Positions 55,525 through 62,587 of a DNA stretch of 64,000 bases are shown here, piece after piece. A program made the position numbers and the translations under genes. Source of the DNA: Paenibacillus oceani (GTDB taxonomy: Bacteria; Bacillota; Bacilli; Paenibacillales; NBRC-103111); the NCBI RefSeq assembly GCF_014705615.1, contig NZ_JACXJA010000038.1, positions 44,932 to 108,931 of the forward strand. The letters run 5' to 3'. Numbering within the stretch: position 1 is the first letter of the stretch; every line of letters begins with the position of its first letter. The notes under the pieces were generated by a model. The model was not told where the DNA came from. It was given only the letters and a program-made list of their open reading frames with translations, and did not search any database.

Positions 55525-56493
55525 ATGAAAGAGGCAAAGACGCATAAAGCCGTCAACTGGAACCGGCCGGACGACGATTTTACCAATACATTTTGGAATC
55601 AGAACATCATGCAGTTTTGGACGGACGAGGAAATTCCGCTTTCCGACGACAAAATGTCGTGGATTGCGCTGAATGAAGACGAACGCGAGCTGTATATGAA
55701 GGTGCTAGGCGGACTGACGCTGCTCGATACGGTGCAGGGCGGAGTCGGCATGCCGAAGATTATGGAGCATGTGGACGGCCTGCAGCGCAAAGCGGTGCTC
55801 GGATTTATGGGAATGATGGAGCAGATCCACGCCAAGTCATACAGCAGCATCTTCACGACGCTGGCGACGACCGAAGAGATCGACGGGGTGTTCCGCTGGG
55901 TGGAGAACAATCGCTTCCTGCAAACGAAAGCGGAGACGATCTCGCAATATTACCGCTCGATCGAGACGCGCAAAGATTTGTACTTGGCGATGGCGGCTTC
56001 GGTGCTGCTCGAGAGCTACTTGTTCTACAGCGGATTTTTCTACCCGTTGTATTTGGCCGGACAAGGCAAAATGACGAGCAGCGGCGAAGTGATCGACCTG
56101 ATTTTGCGCGACGAGAGCATTCACGGGTTGTACGTAGGCGTACTGGCTCAAGAGGTGTTCGCAGAGCTGGATGAAGACGAACAGAAGGACGCGCTGGAGA
56201 CGTTCCAAGGGCTGCTTCACTACTTGCACCGCAACGAGGAGCTGCATACGGAGCAGCTGTACGATGCGGTCGGACTAACTGAGGAAGTGAAGAAGTTTGT
56301 CCGGTACAACGCGAACAAAGCGCTGATGAACTTGGGACAGGAGCCGGCCTTCCCCGAGGAGGAAGTGAATCCGATCGTCTTCAACGGAATCAGTACGCGT
56401 ACGAAGCAACATGATTTCTTCTCCAAGAAGGGCAACGGTTATGTGCGCACCATTCACGTCGAGCCGCTGACGGACGACGATTTTAAGTTCTAA
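55525..56493 (+). CDS. nrdF: Class Ib ribonucleoside-diphosphate reductase beta subunit
   Basis: A 322-residue ferritin-like radical subunit. Metal ligands appear in MMEQIHAKSYSSIF near 97-110 (ExxH plus the radical Tyr region) and RDESIHGLYVG near 194-204 (ExxH), with a Glu in the LLESYLFYSGFF helix. The C-terminal LTDDDFKF tail is the NrdE docking peptide. AAGGAGATC precedes ATG. 36 bases after nrdE; terminates at 56592. Confidence 0.95.
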   Translation: MKEAKTHKAVNWNRPDDDFTNTFWNQNIMQFWTDEEIPLSDDKMSWIALNEDERELYMKVLGGLTLLDTVQGGVGMPKIMEHVDGLQRKAVLGFMGMMEQIHAKSYSSIFTTLATTEEIDGVFRWVENNRFLQTKAETISQYYRSIETRKDLYLAMAASVLLESYLFYSGFFYPLYLAGQGKMTSSGEVIDLILRDESIHGLYVGVLAQEVFAELDEDEQKDALETFQGLLHYLHRNEELHTEQLYDAVGLTEEVKKFVRYNANKALMNLGQEPAFPEEEVNPIVFNGISTRTKQHDFFSKKGNGYVRTIHVEPLTDDDFKF

Positions 56494-56551
56494 TCCGGGA
56501 GCGGGAGCCGTCGGGAATGTGTCATCATCTTCATCTTTTATCTGAATATAC

Positions 56552-56592
56552 AAGGGCTGTTCTCATCGATTTGGATGCGGGCAGCTTTTTTT
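56552..56592 (+). terminator. Terminator of nrdIEF
   Basis: AAGGGCTG/CAGCTT arms with an inner CATC/GATG pair and seven Ts; imperfect stem. Confidence 0.55.
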
Positions 56593-56729
56593 ATACATAT
56601 AATTTATAAAACTTCGTGGGTACAAAGGCTTTTTTATCTGCCAGGGAAGTTTAAGCTCTTTACCGTGCTAAATGAAGGGAAGGGGTTTCCTTCCTTGTCG
56701 TTAGAGTACGTAAACTCAGGTCCGATGAC

Positions 56730-56911
56730 TAACGAATCGGATCACGCTTATGACTGAAAAACGACGTTTTTCCAGACGTAACGAATCTAAGGATCGTTAT
56801 TGAACCGAAAGTGGCAAAAAACGAATCTGATTTGCGGAAATAACCATACTAGAGTTCGTTATAAATTCAAACGCCCGCATTCGGCTCTGATAACGGTTGC
56901 TGGGTTCGTTA
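56730..56911. repeat. Array of four degenerate palindromic units
   Basis: Four ~22-bp imperfect palindromes of the form TAACGAAnCnnAG...GTTA, at 56730-56751, 56779-56800, 56840-56862 and 56890-56911, with start-to-start spacings of 49, 61 and 50 bases. No ORF spans them. This sits in the 1.1-kb gene-free stretch 56494-57614. Function unknown. Confidence 0.55.
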
Positions 56912-56969
56912 GCGATACCACCGCAAAAAGACAACACGACTGAGAGCGAGCGGCTGGAGCAAAGGAGGA

Positions 56970-57053
56970 AGGTGGTACCCATTCTCTTTCACGCGTTAGC
57001 GTATGGGTTTGTACGTCAAAGGACCGTCCGGAAGCTCACCGGACGTATTTTTT
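56970..57053 (+). ncRNA. Conserved structured element ending in a terminator, copy B (possible small RNA)
   Basis: Matches copy A at 2994-3089: CCCATTCTCTTTCACGC, an ACGC/GCGT hairpin closed by CCCAT/ATGGG, the conserved TTTGTACGTCAAAGGACC, then stem CGTCCGG/CCGGACG (57025-57045) with a T-run. Differences between copies keep the stems, which suggests a selected structure. It sits 480 bases after nrdF, beyond that operon's own terminator. Confidence 0.5.
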
Positions 57054-57177
57054 AATTCGCTCAGCATGGGATAATTATATTCGCCAAAGTGTTTAAGGCG
57101 CTAAAGCGAACCGGAACAATCTGAACCCAGAAAAGCTACCTCTTATGCCGGGGGATTCATCGTGGCAGGAACTGAAT

Positions 57178-57516
57178 AAGAGCGGTTTGTACCCTGTAAA
57201 AATCGGTGAGTAGGGCGAATCCCCCGCCAGTTGGTGGAAATAAGGAGTGCAAACCGCCTCTATTTGTGTTAGTTTTTGGAAAAGGCCGAAATTAGAACAT
57301 ACCAAAGAGGCTGTCGATTCATTGTGGATTAACCAAGTGGAAAGGGAAACGATTACCTTCTGGCGAGTTTTGTCTGGAATCCCTTACCTTACAATCCTTA
57401 TTCAATCAAGGGATTCCGGACAACCTGTTTGAGCAGAAGAAGGTAACTTTTCACTTGGAACGACCTGCTATCACTTCTACACAATGAATTGACAGCCTCA
57501 CCAAAGACTCCTATTT
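57178..57516. repeat. Dispersed hairpin repeat, copy B (interrupted)
   Basis: Aligns with 2740-2880: AAGAGCGGTTTG, GGAAATAAGGNNTGCAAACCG, CCTCTAT, GGAAAAGGCCGAAATTAGAACA and, after an insertion, AAAGACTCCTATTTTGT. The outer left arm seen in copy A is missing. The MITE-like element splits this copy. Confidence 0.7.
57307..57499. mobile_element. MITE-like element with terminal inverted repeats and target duplication
   Basis: About 193 bp. The left end GAGGCTGTCGATTCATTGTG and right end (inverted) GAGGCTGTCAATTCATTGTG match at 19 of 20 positions. It is flanked by direct repeats ACCAAA (57301-57306 and 57500-57505). Inside, GTCTGGAATCCCTT and AAGGGATTCCGGAC form a further inverted pair, so the whole could fold into one long hairpin. 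No coding capacity. Copy A of the host repeat shows the uninterrupted target site. Confidence 0.75.
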
Positions 57517-57614
57517 TGTTCGAAGCCGGGTAGAGGGTCGGGTCACCTGATGTATAATAAGGGGACCAAGGGAGAGTGCATAATCTGGTTTGCAAAAGGG
57601 GCTGAAATTCTACG

Positions 57615-58718
57615 ATGAAAACAACCCTCTACTTAACCCGTCACGGAGAAACGGAATGGAATGTGGAAGGACGGCTGCAGGGTCATCGGGATTCTGCGCT
57701 CACTCAGCTGGGAAAGCAGCAGGCGGAATGGCTGGGTGCGAAACTGGAAAAGGTGCCGATCGATGCGATTTATTGCAGTTCGAGTAAACGGGCATCGGAT
57801 ACGGCTGATCGAATCCGAGGAACACGAGATATCCCGATAATCCCGATGGATTCTTTAAAGGAAATTCATTTCGGAGATTGGGAGGGACAGAACCGCGTCG
57901 ATCTGGAGCGTACGGATTCTGCGAAGTATTCTGCGTTTTGGAACGAGCCTCATACTTATGTTCCTTCAAGTGGCGGAGAATCGTTTGTTCAGTTATCCGA
58001 AAGGGTTATTCCAGCGTTGACGGAACTGATCGCTGCCCATCGGGGCGGAACTTTATTAATTGTGACGCATGCGGTCGCCTTAAAGATGATGATGGCTTAC
58101 TTTCGAGGCGATCCGCTTAAGAAACTGTGGCAGCCGCCGATCATTCACCCGACAGCCTTAAGCAAGGTCGTCCTGGATGCGGATCGCGGTGATACAGCAA
58201 TAGAAATGTTGGGGGATACGTCACATTACAGGGTGGTCCGTAAAGCGGTCGGTGCGATTGTTTTTCAAGGGAATAAAGTCATGCTCGTTCGTAAAGTAGC
58301 AAGCAGCTATGGGAAAATGGATGGGGTATGGGATTTTCCCAAGGGCGGAGTCGAGGATTCCGATTCCGATCCGGAGCAGGCGGTCTTAAGAGAACTGCTT
58401 GAGGAAACGGGCTCCGACCGTTATCGGATCGTTCGACAGCTTCCGGAGCCTTTTACGTTTACGTTCGGAGAAGAAATTCGCGCTAAAATAGGTTATGAGC
58501 GTCAAGAAACGACCATGTTTATAGTGGAGTACTTGGGGAACGGTGACGATTGGGAGTTAACCGGCGGCGAGATTGACAATATAGCAATGGTGGACTTGGC
58601 GGATGTAGAGAGCCGATTATCCCATGAGGAGACGAGAGACTACTTTCTGAAATATGTCAAAGCCGCAACAAGCAATCCCGGCCAACCGGACCAGGAGGAG
58701 ATGAAGCCCGAATGTTGA
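57615..58718 (+). CDS. Histidine phosphatase - Nudix hydrolase fusion
   Basis: A 367-residue two-domain protein. Residues 1-205 are a histidine phosphatase: LTRHGETEWNVEGRLQGHRD near 7-26 (catalytic His in RHG), LKEIHFGDWEGQ and IVTHAVALKMM near 147-157. Residues 210-350 are a Nudix domain with FPKGGVED and LRELLEETGSD; the first Glu of the GX5E part of the Nudix box is Ser here, while the REUxEE core is intact. Mycobacterial MutT1 joins the same domains in the opposite order. Likely substrates are nucleoside polyphosphates. Base composition is lower in GC than its neighbours. Confidence 0.85.
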   Translation: MKTTLYLTRHGETEWNVEGRLQGHRDSALTQLGKQQAEWLGAKLEKVPIDAIYCSSSKRASDTADRIRGTRDIPIIPMDSLKEIHFGDWEGQNRVDLERTDSAKYSAFWNEPHTYVPSSGGESFVQLSERVIPALTELIAAHRGGTLLIVTHAVALKMMMAYFRGDPLKKLWQPPIIHPTALSKVVLDADRGDTAIEMLGDTSHYRVVRKAVGAIVFQGNKVMLVRKVASSYGKMDGVWDFPKGGVEDSDSDPEQAVLRELLEETGSDRYRIVRQLPEPFTFTFGEEIRAKIGYERQETTMFIVEYLGNGDDWELTGGEIDNIAMVDLADVESRLSHEETRDYFLKYVKAATSNPGQPDQEEMKPEC

Positions 58719-59042
58719 AATGGGAGCCGATGATGGCGAAGACGAAGCGGGGAACGTTTGAATTATTTTCCGCCGGGCAGGGGAAACCTTTGTGTGTCAC
58801 TCCTTTCTACTCGGCCTTCACGGACAAGGGAAACTATTTTGCCGATCTGTTCGCAGAACGCTCGTGCTCTGCGGCAAATATGACGCCCAATGCCCGCTCG
58901 AGTGCTCGCGGGAGATTGGTGATCTCGTTCCCGGGGCCGAGTTGGTCGTGTTTGAGAAAGCAACCATAGCCCTCATATCGAGGAACCCGCCGCCTTTGCG
59001 GACGTGATCCGCCGGTTTTACGCCAAATGTTTTACCGGCTGA
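58712..59042 (+). pseudogene. Alpha/beta-hydrolase pseudogene (internal deletion and frameshift)
   Basis: ATG 58712 with AGGAGGAG upstream starts a normal N-terminus (GTFELFSAGQGKPLCVTPFY, then FTDKGNYFADLF). Around 58860 the frame jumps to TLVLCGKYDAQCPLECSREI, a typical C-terminal hydrolase strand, with the central nucleophile region (about 150 residues) absent. Near 58963 a missing A shifts the frame again, from VVFEK to SNHSPHIEEPAAFADVIRRF, which holds the catalytic His. The gene is therefore dead. It was originally translationally coupled to the phosphatase-Nudix gene. Confidence 0.75.
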
Positions 59043-59095
59043 CGACAGGCAAGAGGGGCGACACCCGCAACGGGTAACGATAGGAGCTGAGACAT

Positions 59096-59650
59096 TTGAA
59101 TCCGAAAGTCCGGAAAATCGTCGACCGTGTCTTATGGGGGCTGCTTTTCCTGTTAATCGTTTATTTGCTGGCCGTGATAGGGGTTCAGACGAAGCCGATC
59201 GAAACGTTACAGCGGACCAGCAGCTCCAAGTCGTTTATGAAACAGCTGGTCGCCGGGCATTACGAGAAAGCGTTCGACGTCGCCTACGACCGAAAAGCGG
59301 TCCGACCCTCGCCGGGCAATGAATACGAGACCTCTCGCGCTGCATGGGCGGCCAAGATCAAGAGGTGGAAAGAAGACGGCACTTATATCGTGTCGTACCG
59401 GGATTTAAAGTCGAGTATCGACGATATGGCCGTTTTGACCAATGCGTTCGTTACGATCTCGCATAATGGGCAAGAGACCGAGCATTGGGCGGGGTTTTAC
59501 TTGTATAAAAAATCGGACGGCAGTTTTGGCATCGAAGGGCTGCATTTCCTGAATGGAGAACTATTGAATGACGAGTGGGAGCAGATGTTTCGGAATCTAG
59601 GCGGGCAGCGGAGCGAAACGGATCAGGAAAGGAACGGTTTCGATCAATGA
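59096..59650 (+). CDS. Hypothetical membrane-anchored protein
   Basis: A 184-residue protein with a single N-terminal membrane helix (VLWGLLFLLIVYLLAVIGVQ near 12-31) and an extracytoplasmic domain of about 145 residues resembling small NTF2-like or DUF4878-like folds (FMKQLVAGHYEKAFDVAYD, then WAAKIKRWKEDGTYIVSYRD). No catalytic residues are evident. TTG start 59096 with TAGGAG 11 bases upstream. Overlaps the YdcF-family start by four bases (ATGA). Confidence 0.65.
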   Translation: MNPKVRKIVDRVLWGLLFLLIVYLLAVIGVQTKPIETLQRTSSSKSFMKQLVAGHYEKAFDVAYDRKAVRPSPGNEYETSRAAWAAKIKRWKEDGTYIVSYRDLKSSIDDMAVLTNAFVTISHNGQETEHWAGFYLYKKSDGSFGIEGLHFLNGELLNDEWEQMFRNLGGQRSETDQERNGFDQ

Positions 59651-60312
59651 AACTATCTGAGGTACGTCTTGAGCAGGTGCATGCAAACAACCGGGCGCTG
59701 ATTGATCGCATCTTGTTCGAAGGGATGGAGGATGACGGAGCGAACGGGGACCTCGCTCTTGTGTTCGGGAGCAAAAAAGCGGCCCGCTATCGCGTTCCCG
59801 TAGCCGTTCAGCTCTATCAGTCCAAACGGACGGGCAAGCTGTTCATGACCGGCGGCAAGCTGGACGTCCCAGAAGCCCGGCAAATGGCCGATCGGGCGAT
59901 GGAGCTTGGCATACCGGCCGAACATATTTATTTGGAGACAAGCGCCAATAATACGACGGAAAACGTTACAGAATCGATGAAACTGCTCGATCAACAGATC
60001 GGGCTGGATCAGCTGAAACGGATCTTGGTCGTTACGACGCATTATCATATGCGAAGATGCTGTCTGACCCTGAAAACCCATATGCCCCACCATATCGGGT
60101 ATTCCTTTTGCCCTGCGAACGACTTGACCACCCGGAGGGACAACTGGTGGATGTATTCGGTGTGGACTTGGTATTTTGTTAATTGTCCGTTCCATCAGGG
60201 GCCGGATACCCAAGGCCAACTGCCGGAGATTACAACCAAGGCGAGTAGGAAACAGAGGGAGGCCGGAATAATCGTAACGACAGGTTGTCTCGCCTGGAAC
60301 AAATGCGTATAA
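59647..60312 (+). CDS. YdcF/DUF218 family protein with aberrant C-terminus
   Basis: Residues 1-170 fit the ElyC/SanA/YdcF family: DLALVFGSKKAARYRVPVAV near 37-56, LFMTGGKLDVPEARQMADRA near 65-84, IYLETSANNTTENVTESMKL, VVTTHYHMRRC near 131-141. After TTRRDNWWMY (about 173) the usual terminal helix is absent and the frame runs through sequence antisense to the doxX gene, adding about 45 unrelated residues. I read this as a 3' end lost in a rearrangement, so the gene may be inactive. Confidence 0.65.
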   Translation: MKLSEVRLEQVHANNRALIDRILFEGMEDDGANGDLALVFGSKKAARYRVPVAVQLYQSKRTGKLFMTGGKLDVPEARQMADRAMELGIPAEHIYLETSANNTTENVTESMKLLDQQIGLDQLKRILVVTTHYHMRRCCLTLKTHMPHHIGYSFCPANDLTTRRDNWWMYSVWTWYFVNCPFHQGPDTQGQLPEITTKASRKQREAGIIVTTGCLAWNKCV

Positions 60313-60560
60313 ATCGCCCCGGCCATCATCACAACGAGCACAGCGGCAGCCAAACCGGCTAGCCGGCGATCCCCCAAGCCCCCGATCAGCCCCGCGGCTG
60401 CGAGAACCTCTACGATTCCTACCAAGGTCATCGTCCACATCGGATATTGATACAGCTCCCAATGAACGACTTGAAACGGCACGCGGAGAAGCTTGATCAC
60501 CCCGCCAAGCAAGACGTATAACCCCAGGACGATCTGTATTCCCGCCATGATCATATTCAT
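60195..60560 (-). CDS. DoxX-like small membrane protein
   Basis: A 121-residue protein with four predicted helices (MAGIQIVLGLYVLLGGVIKL; TLVGIVEVLAAAGLIGGL; AAVLVVMMAGAIYTHLF; IIPASLCFLLALVVISGSW) typical of the DoxX_2 family. ATG 60560 follows AAGGAGG and overlaps the tetR stop (ATGA). Probably repressed by the TetR protein encoded immediately upstream. The longer minus-strand frame is a shadow of tetR. Confidence 0.8.
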   Translation of the reverse strand: MNMIMAGIQIVLGLYVLLGGVIKLLRVPFQVVHWELYQYPMWTMTLVGIVEVLAAAGLIGGLGDRRLAGLAAAVLVVMMAGAIYTHLFQARQPVVTIIPASLCFLLALVVISGSWPWVSGP

Positions 60561-61153
60561 GGTGCCGCCTCCTTTTCCAGCATACCGGGCAGGATCAAAT
60601 CTGCTATTTGCCGGGCCAGCGTATGCGGAGAATGAGTGCCCGGTATCAATTGAGTGAACACGAGCCGCTCGATCATGCCGTACAAACATTCGGCGACAAA
60701 ATCCATCTGCAGGCCGGAGCGGAAATAACCGGCTTGCTGCTCTGCGAGCAAATTACCGGTCAGCCAGGAGATGAACTCTCCTTTAATGGACTCGGCTTCG
60801 GGGGCGATCAGGAGTCCGATCCGGGTCAGATGAACGTTTTCCCCCATATAGCGAAAGACCGCTTCGACGGCCCCGGCCACCCGATCCGGGATGTCGCGCT
60901 TGTTCAGGCCGGATTCCATCCGGATTTCCAGAAGGAGGCGCTGGACGCCTGAACGGAACTCGCTGACCAATTGTTCGAATAAGGCATCCTTGCTTTGGAA
61001 ATAGAGGTAAAAAGCCGGCTGAGTCATCCCAGCAGCGGCTACGATCGAACTCACCTTGGTCTCATGAAATCCGTTCAGCGCAAATTCCTTCGCCGCTGCA
61101 TGCAGCAGCCGGCTCCGGCTTTCTTTGCCTTTTTGCCCTTTTTCTCGCGTCAT
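60557..61153 (-). CDS. TetR family transcriptional regulator
   Basis: A 198-residue repressor. The N-terminal helix-turn-helix spans SRLLHAAAKEFALNGFHETK and VSSIVAAAGMTQPAFYLYFQ (residues 13-53), followed by KDALFEQLVSEF; the C-terminal half is the variable ligand domain. It forms a two-gene operon with doxX. Two tandem TTACTnnnnAGTAA boxes at 61206-61235 upstream of its start are the probable autoregulatory operators. Confidence 0.9.
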   Translation of the reverse strand: MTREKGQKGKESRSRLLHAAAKEFALNGFHETKVSSIVAAAGMTQPAFYLYFQSKDALFEQLVSEFRSGVQRLLLEIRMESGLNKRDIPDRVAGAVEAVFRYMGENVHLTRIGLLIAPEAESIKGEFISWLTGNLLAEQQAGYFRSGLQMDFVAECLYGMIERLVFTQLIPGTHSPHTLARQIADLILPGMLEKEAAP

Positions 61154-61205
61154 ACCGGGTTCTGCTCCTTTTCTTACCGCGATTATTGCTTAGGGACTAA
61201 TAAAG

Positions 61206-61235
61206 TTACTTTAAAGTAATGTTACTAATGAGTAA
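61206..61235. promoter_or_regulatory. Tandem TetR operators
   Basis: Two perfect inverted repeats with 4-bp spacers: TTACTTTAAAGTAA (61206-61219) and TTACTAATGAGTAA (61222-61235), centres 16 bases apart, 53 bases upstream of the tetR start. Confidence 0.7.
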
Positions 61236-61389
61236 GTTAACAGATGGGATCTTTCCCTGTCAAGGAAAAAGTTGGTGGGAGAGCCGGGCGGGCTCCGGTC
61301 CTATTGCAGGGGGAACAACATGGGGCAACAAACACCAAGAGCCGCGTGAACGGCATCATGCCGGCGCAGCCCTTGGCTAGAACGATTGA

Positions 61390-61821
61390 TTATAGGGTTC
61401 GTTTCGAGCTTGCAGCGGCAGTAAACAATTGCTGCGCGCAGTATTCGATAATATCGCTCCGGCGGACAATTCCGATAAAGTGCTCCCGGTCGTCAATCAC
61501 CGGTACGAAGTTTTGCGCTTTTGCCTTCGATATCAAATCTTCCATGTTAGCCCCGATATACACCGGCTGGTTATGCATCCGCATCGGAATGGACGAGATC
61601 AAGTGGCGGTGCGCGTTATCGAACGTGACACCCTCGGTGTTCTTGAGAAACCAGAGCAGGTCCCCTTCCGTAATCGTCCCTATATAACGGCCTTCCTCGG
61701 ACAAAACCGGCACCGCAGTATACCGGTGATACTCCATCCGCTCCAACGCCTGCCGGAGTGTAGATTGGGCGGTCAAACAAATGACTTCGAGCTTCGGCAC
61801 GAGAAAAAATGCAATATTCAT
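61390..61821 (-). CDS. CBS-domain pair protein
   Basis: A 143-residue protein made of two CBS motifs: LRQALERMEYHRYTAVPVLS near 20-39 with YIGTITEGDLLWFL, and MEDLISKAKAQNFVPVIDD near 91-109 with FIGIVRRSDIIEYC. Stand-alone CBS pairs bind adenosine nucleotides, in some Firmicutes c-di-AMP. Start ATG 61821 after GAGGG; the upstream in-frame extension lacks a ribosome binding site. Isolated; role not evident from context. Confidence 0.82.
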   Translation of the reverse strand: MNIAFFLVPKLEVICLTAQSTLRQALERMEYHRYTAVPVLSEEGRYIGTITEGDLLWFLKNTEGVTFDNAHRHLISSIPMRMHNQPVYIGANMEDLISKAKAQNFVPVIDDREHFIGIVRRSDIIEYCAQQLFTAAASSKRTL

Positions 61822-61992
61822 TCGGATATCCCTCATTTGAAATGCCGATGTATGCACGAAAAACAGCGTGCAATAATGGCGGATTAATAGTCTTCCATGT
61901 TCTATTATATAAGACGATCGACCAAATCCCAAGGTTCGGCTTTCGAATAACCGGGAAGTCGGCTGGACAACCTACTACGTGAGGTGATCAGT

Positions 61993-62274
61993 ATGGCCCG
62001 AAGAAGATCCAGACGGACGCCGATTGTGCCTGAGGCCGGGAAGAGCCTGGACGCATTCAAAGTAGCGGTCATGAAGCAGGAAGGGTATGCGGTCAGCCCG
62101 GAGCAGCCGGATCATGTAAAATTTGAGGTAGCCCGAACGTTAGGGATTCCGCTAACGTCCGGGGACAACGGACAATTAACGACCGAGGATGCCGGCAAGA
62201 TCGGCGGACAAATCGGCGGCGCGATGGTTCGCGAGATGATCAAGATGGCCCGGGAGCAATTGAAGAAGCAATAG
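61993..62274 (+). CDS. Alpha/beta-type small acid-soluble spore protein
   Basis: A 93-residue DNA-binding spore protein. Both family motifs are present: KFEVARTLGIPL near 47-58, covering the germination-protease site region, and GQLTTEDAGKIGGQIGGAMV near 64-83. The N-terminal MARRRSRRTP is unusually basic. It saturates and protects spore DNA from UV and heat. ATG 61993 follows GAGGTGATC. Expression is expected from a SigG promoter, which I did not pin down. Marks the host as a spore former. Confidence 0.92.
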   Translation: MARRRSRRTPIVPEAGKSLDAFKVAVMKQEGYAVSPEQPDHVKFEVARTLGIPLTSGDNGQLTTEDAGKIGGQIGGAMVREMIKMAREQLKKQ

Positions 62275-62292
62275 CGTACCGATATAACGTTC

Positions 62293-62313
62293 CCCGCCAA
62301 CCGGCGGGTTTTT
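62293..62313 (+). terminator. Terminator after the spore protein gene
   Basis: CCCGCC/GGCGGG stem with AACC loop and five Ts. The gap 62314-62587 holds no gene I can support. Confidence 0.85.
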
Positions 62314-62587
62314 GTTGTTGTGCAGGAAGTGATTGACGTTTGACGCTCCGGAAGGTAACATTCCAGCCCTATGCGCTCGTTTCCGGCCTGTGGAGAGGAA
62401 GATTTCTGCAGCTGAGCAGGAATTTGTTTTTGCGCCTTTGCGATGACAGGACCGTCATGCCTTCATTTTCCGTGCAGAGGAATCAAAAAATGTCCAGCAG
62501 GCTCTTTGAAATGGCATACGTCCGTTCCCGAAACCTCTTACACTAGTGTTGCAGAGGATCGACACCGCAATGGAAAGGGGATTGGAT

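Noticed and set aside
56960..57053. T-box-like look (GGTGGTACC followed by a terminator)
   Set aside because: No specifier stem, no aminoacyl-tRNA or amino acid gene downstream, and the equivalent position in copy A (2994-3089) does not keep the motif.
58150..58170. GACAGCCT inside the phosphatase gene as another MITE end
   Set aside because: Eight bases inside a conserved coding region without any inverted partner.
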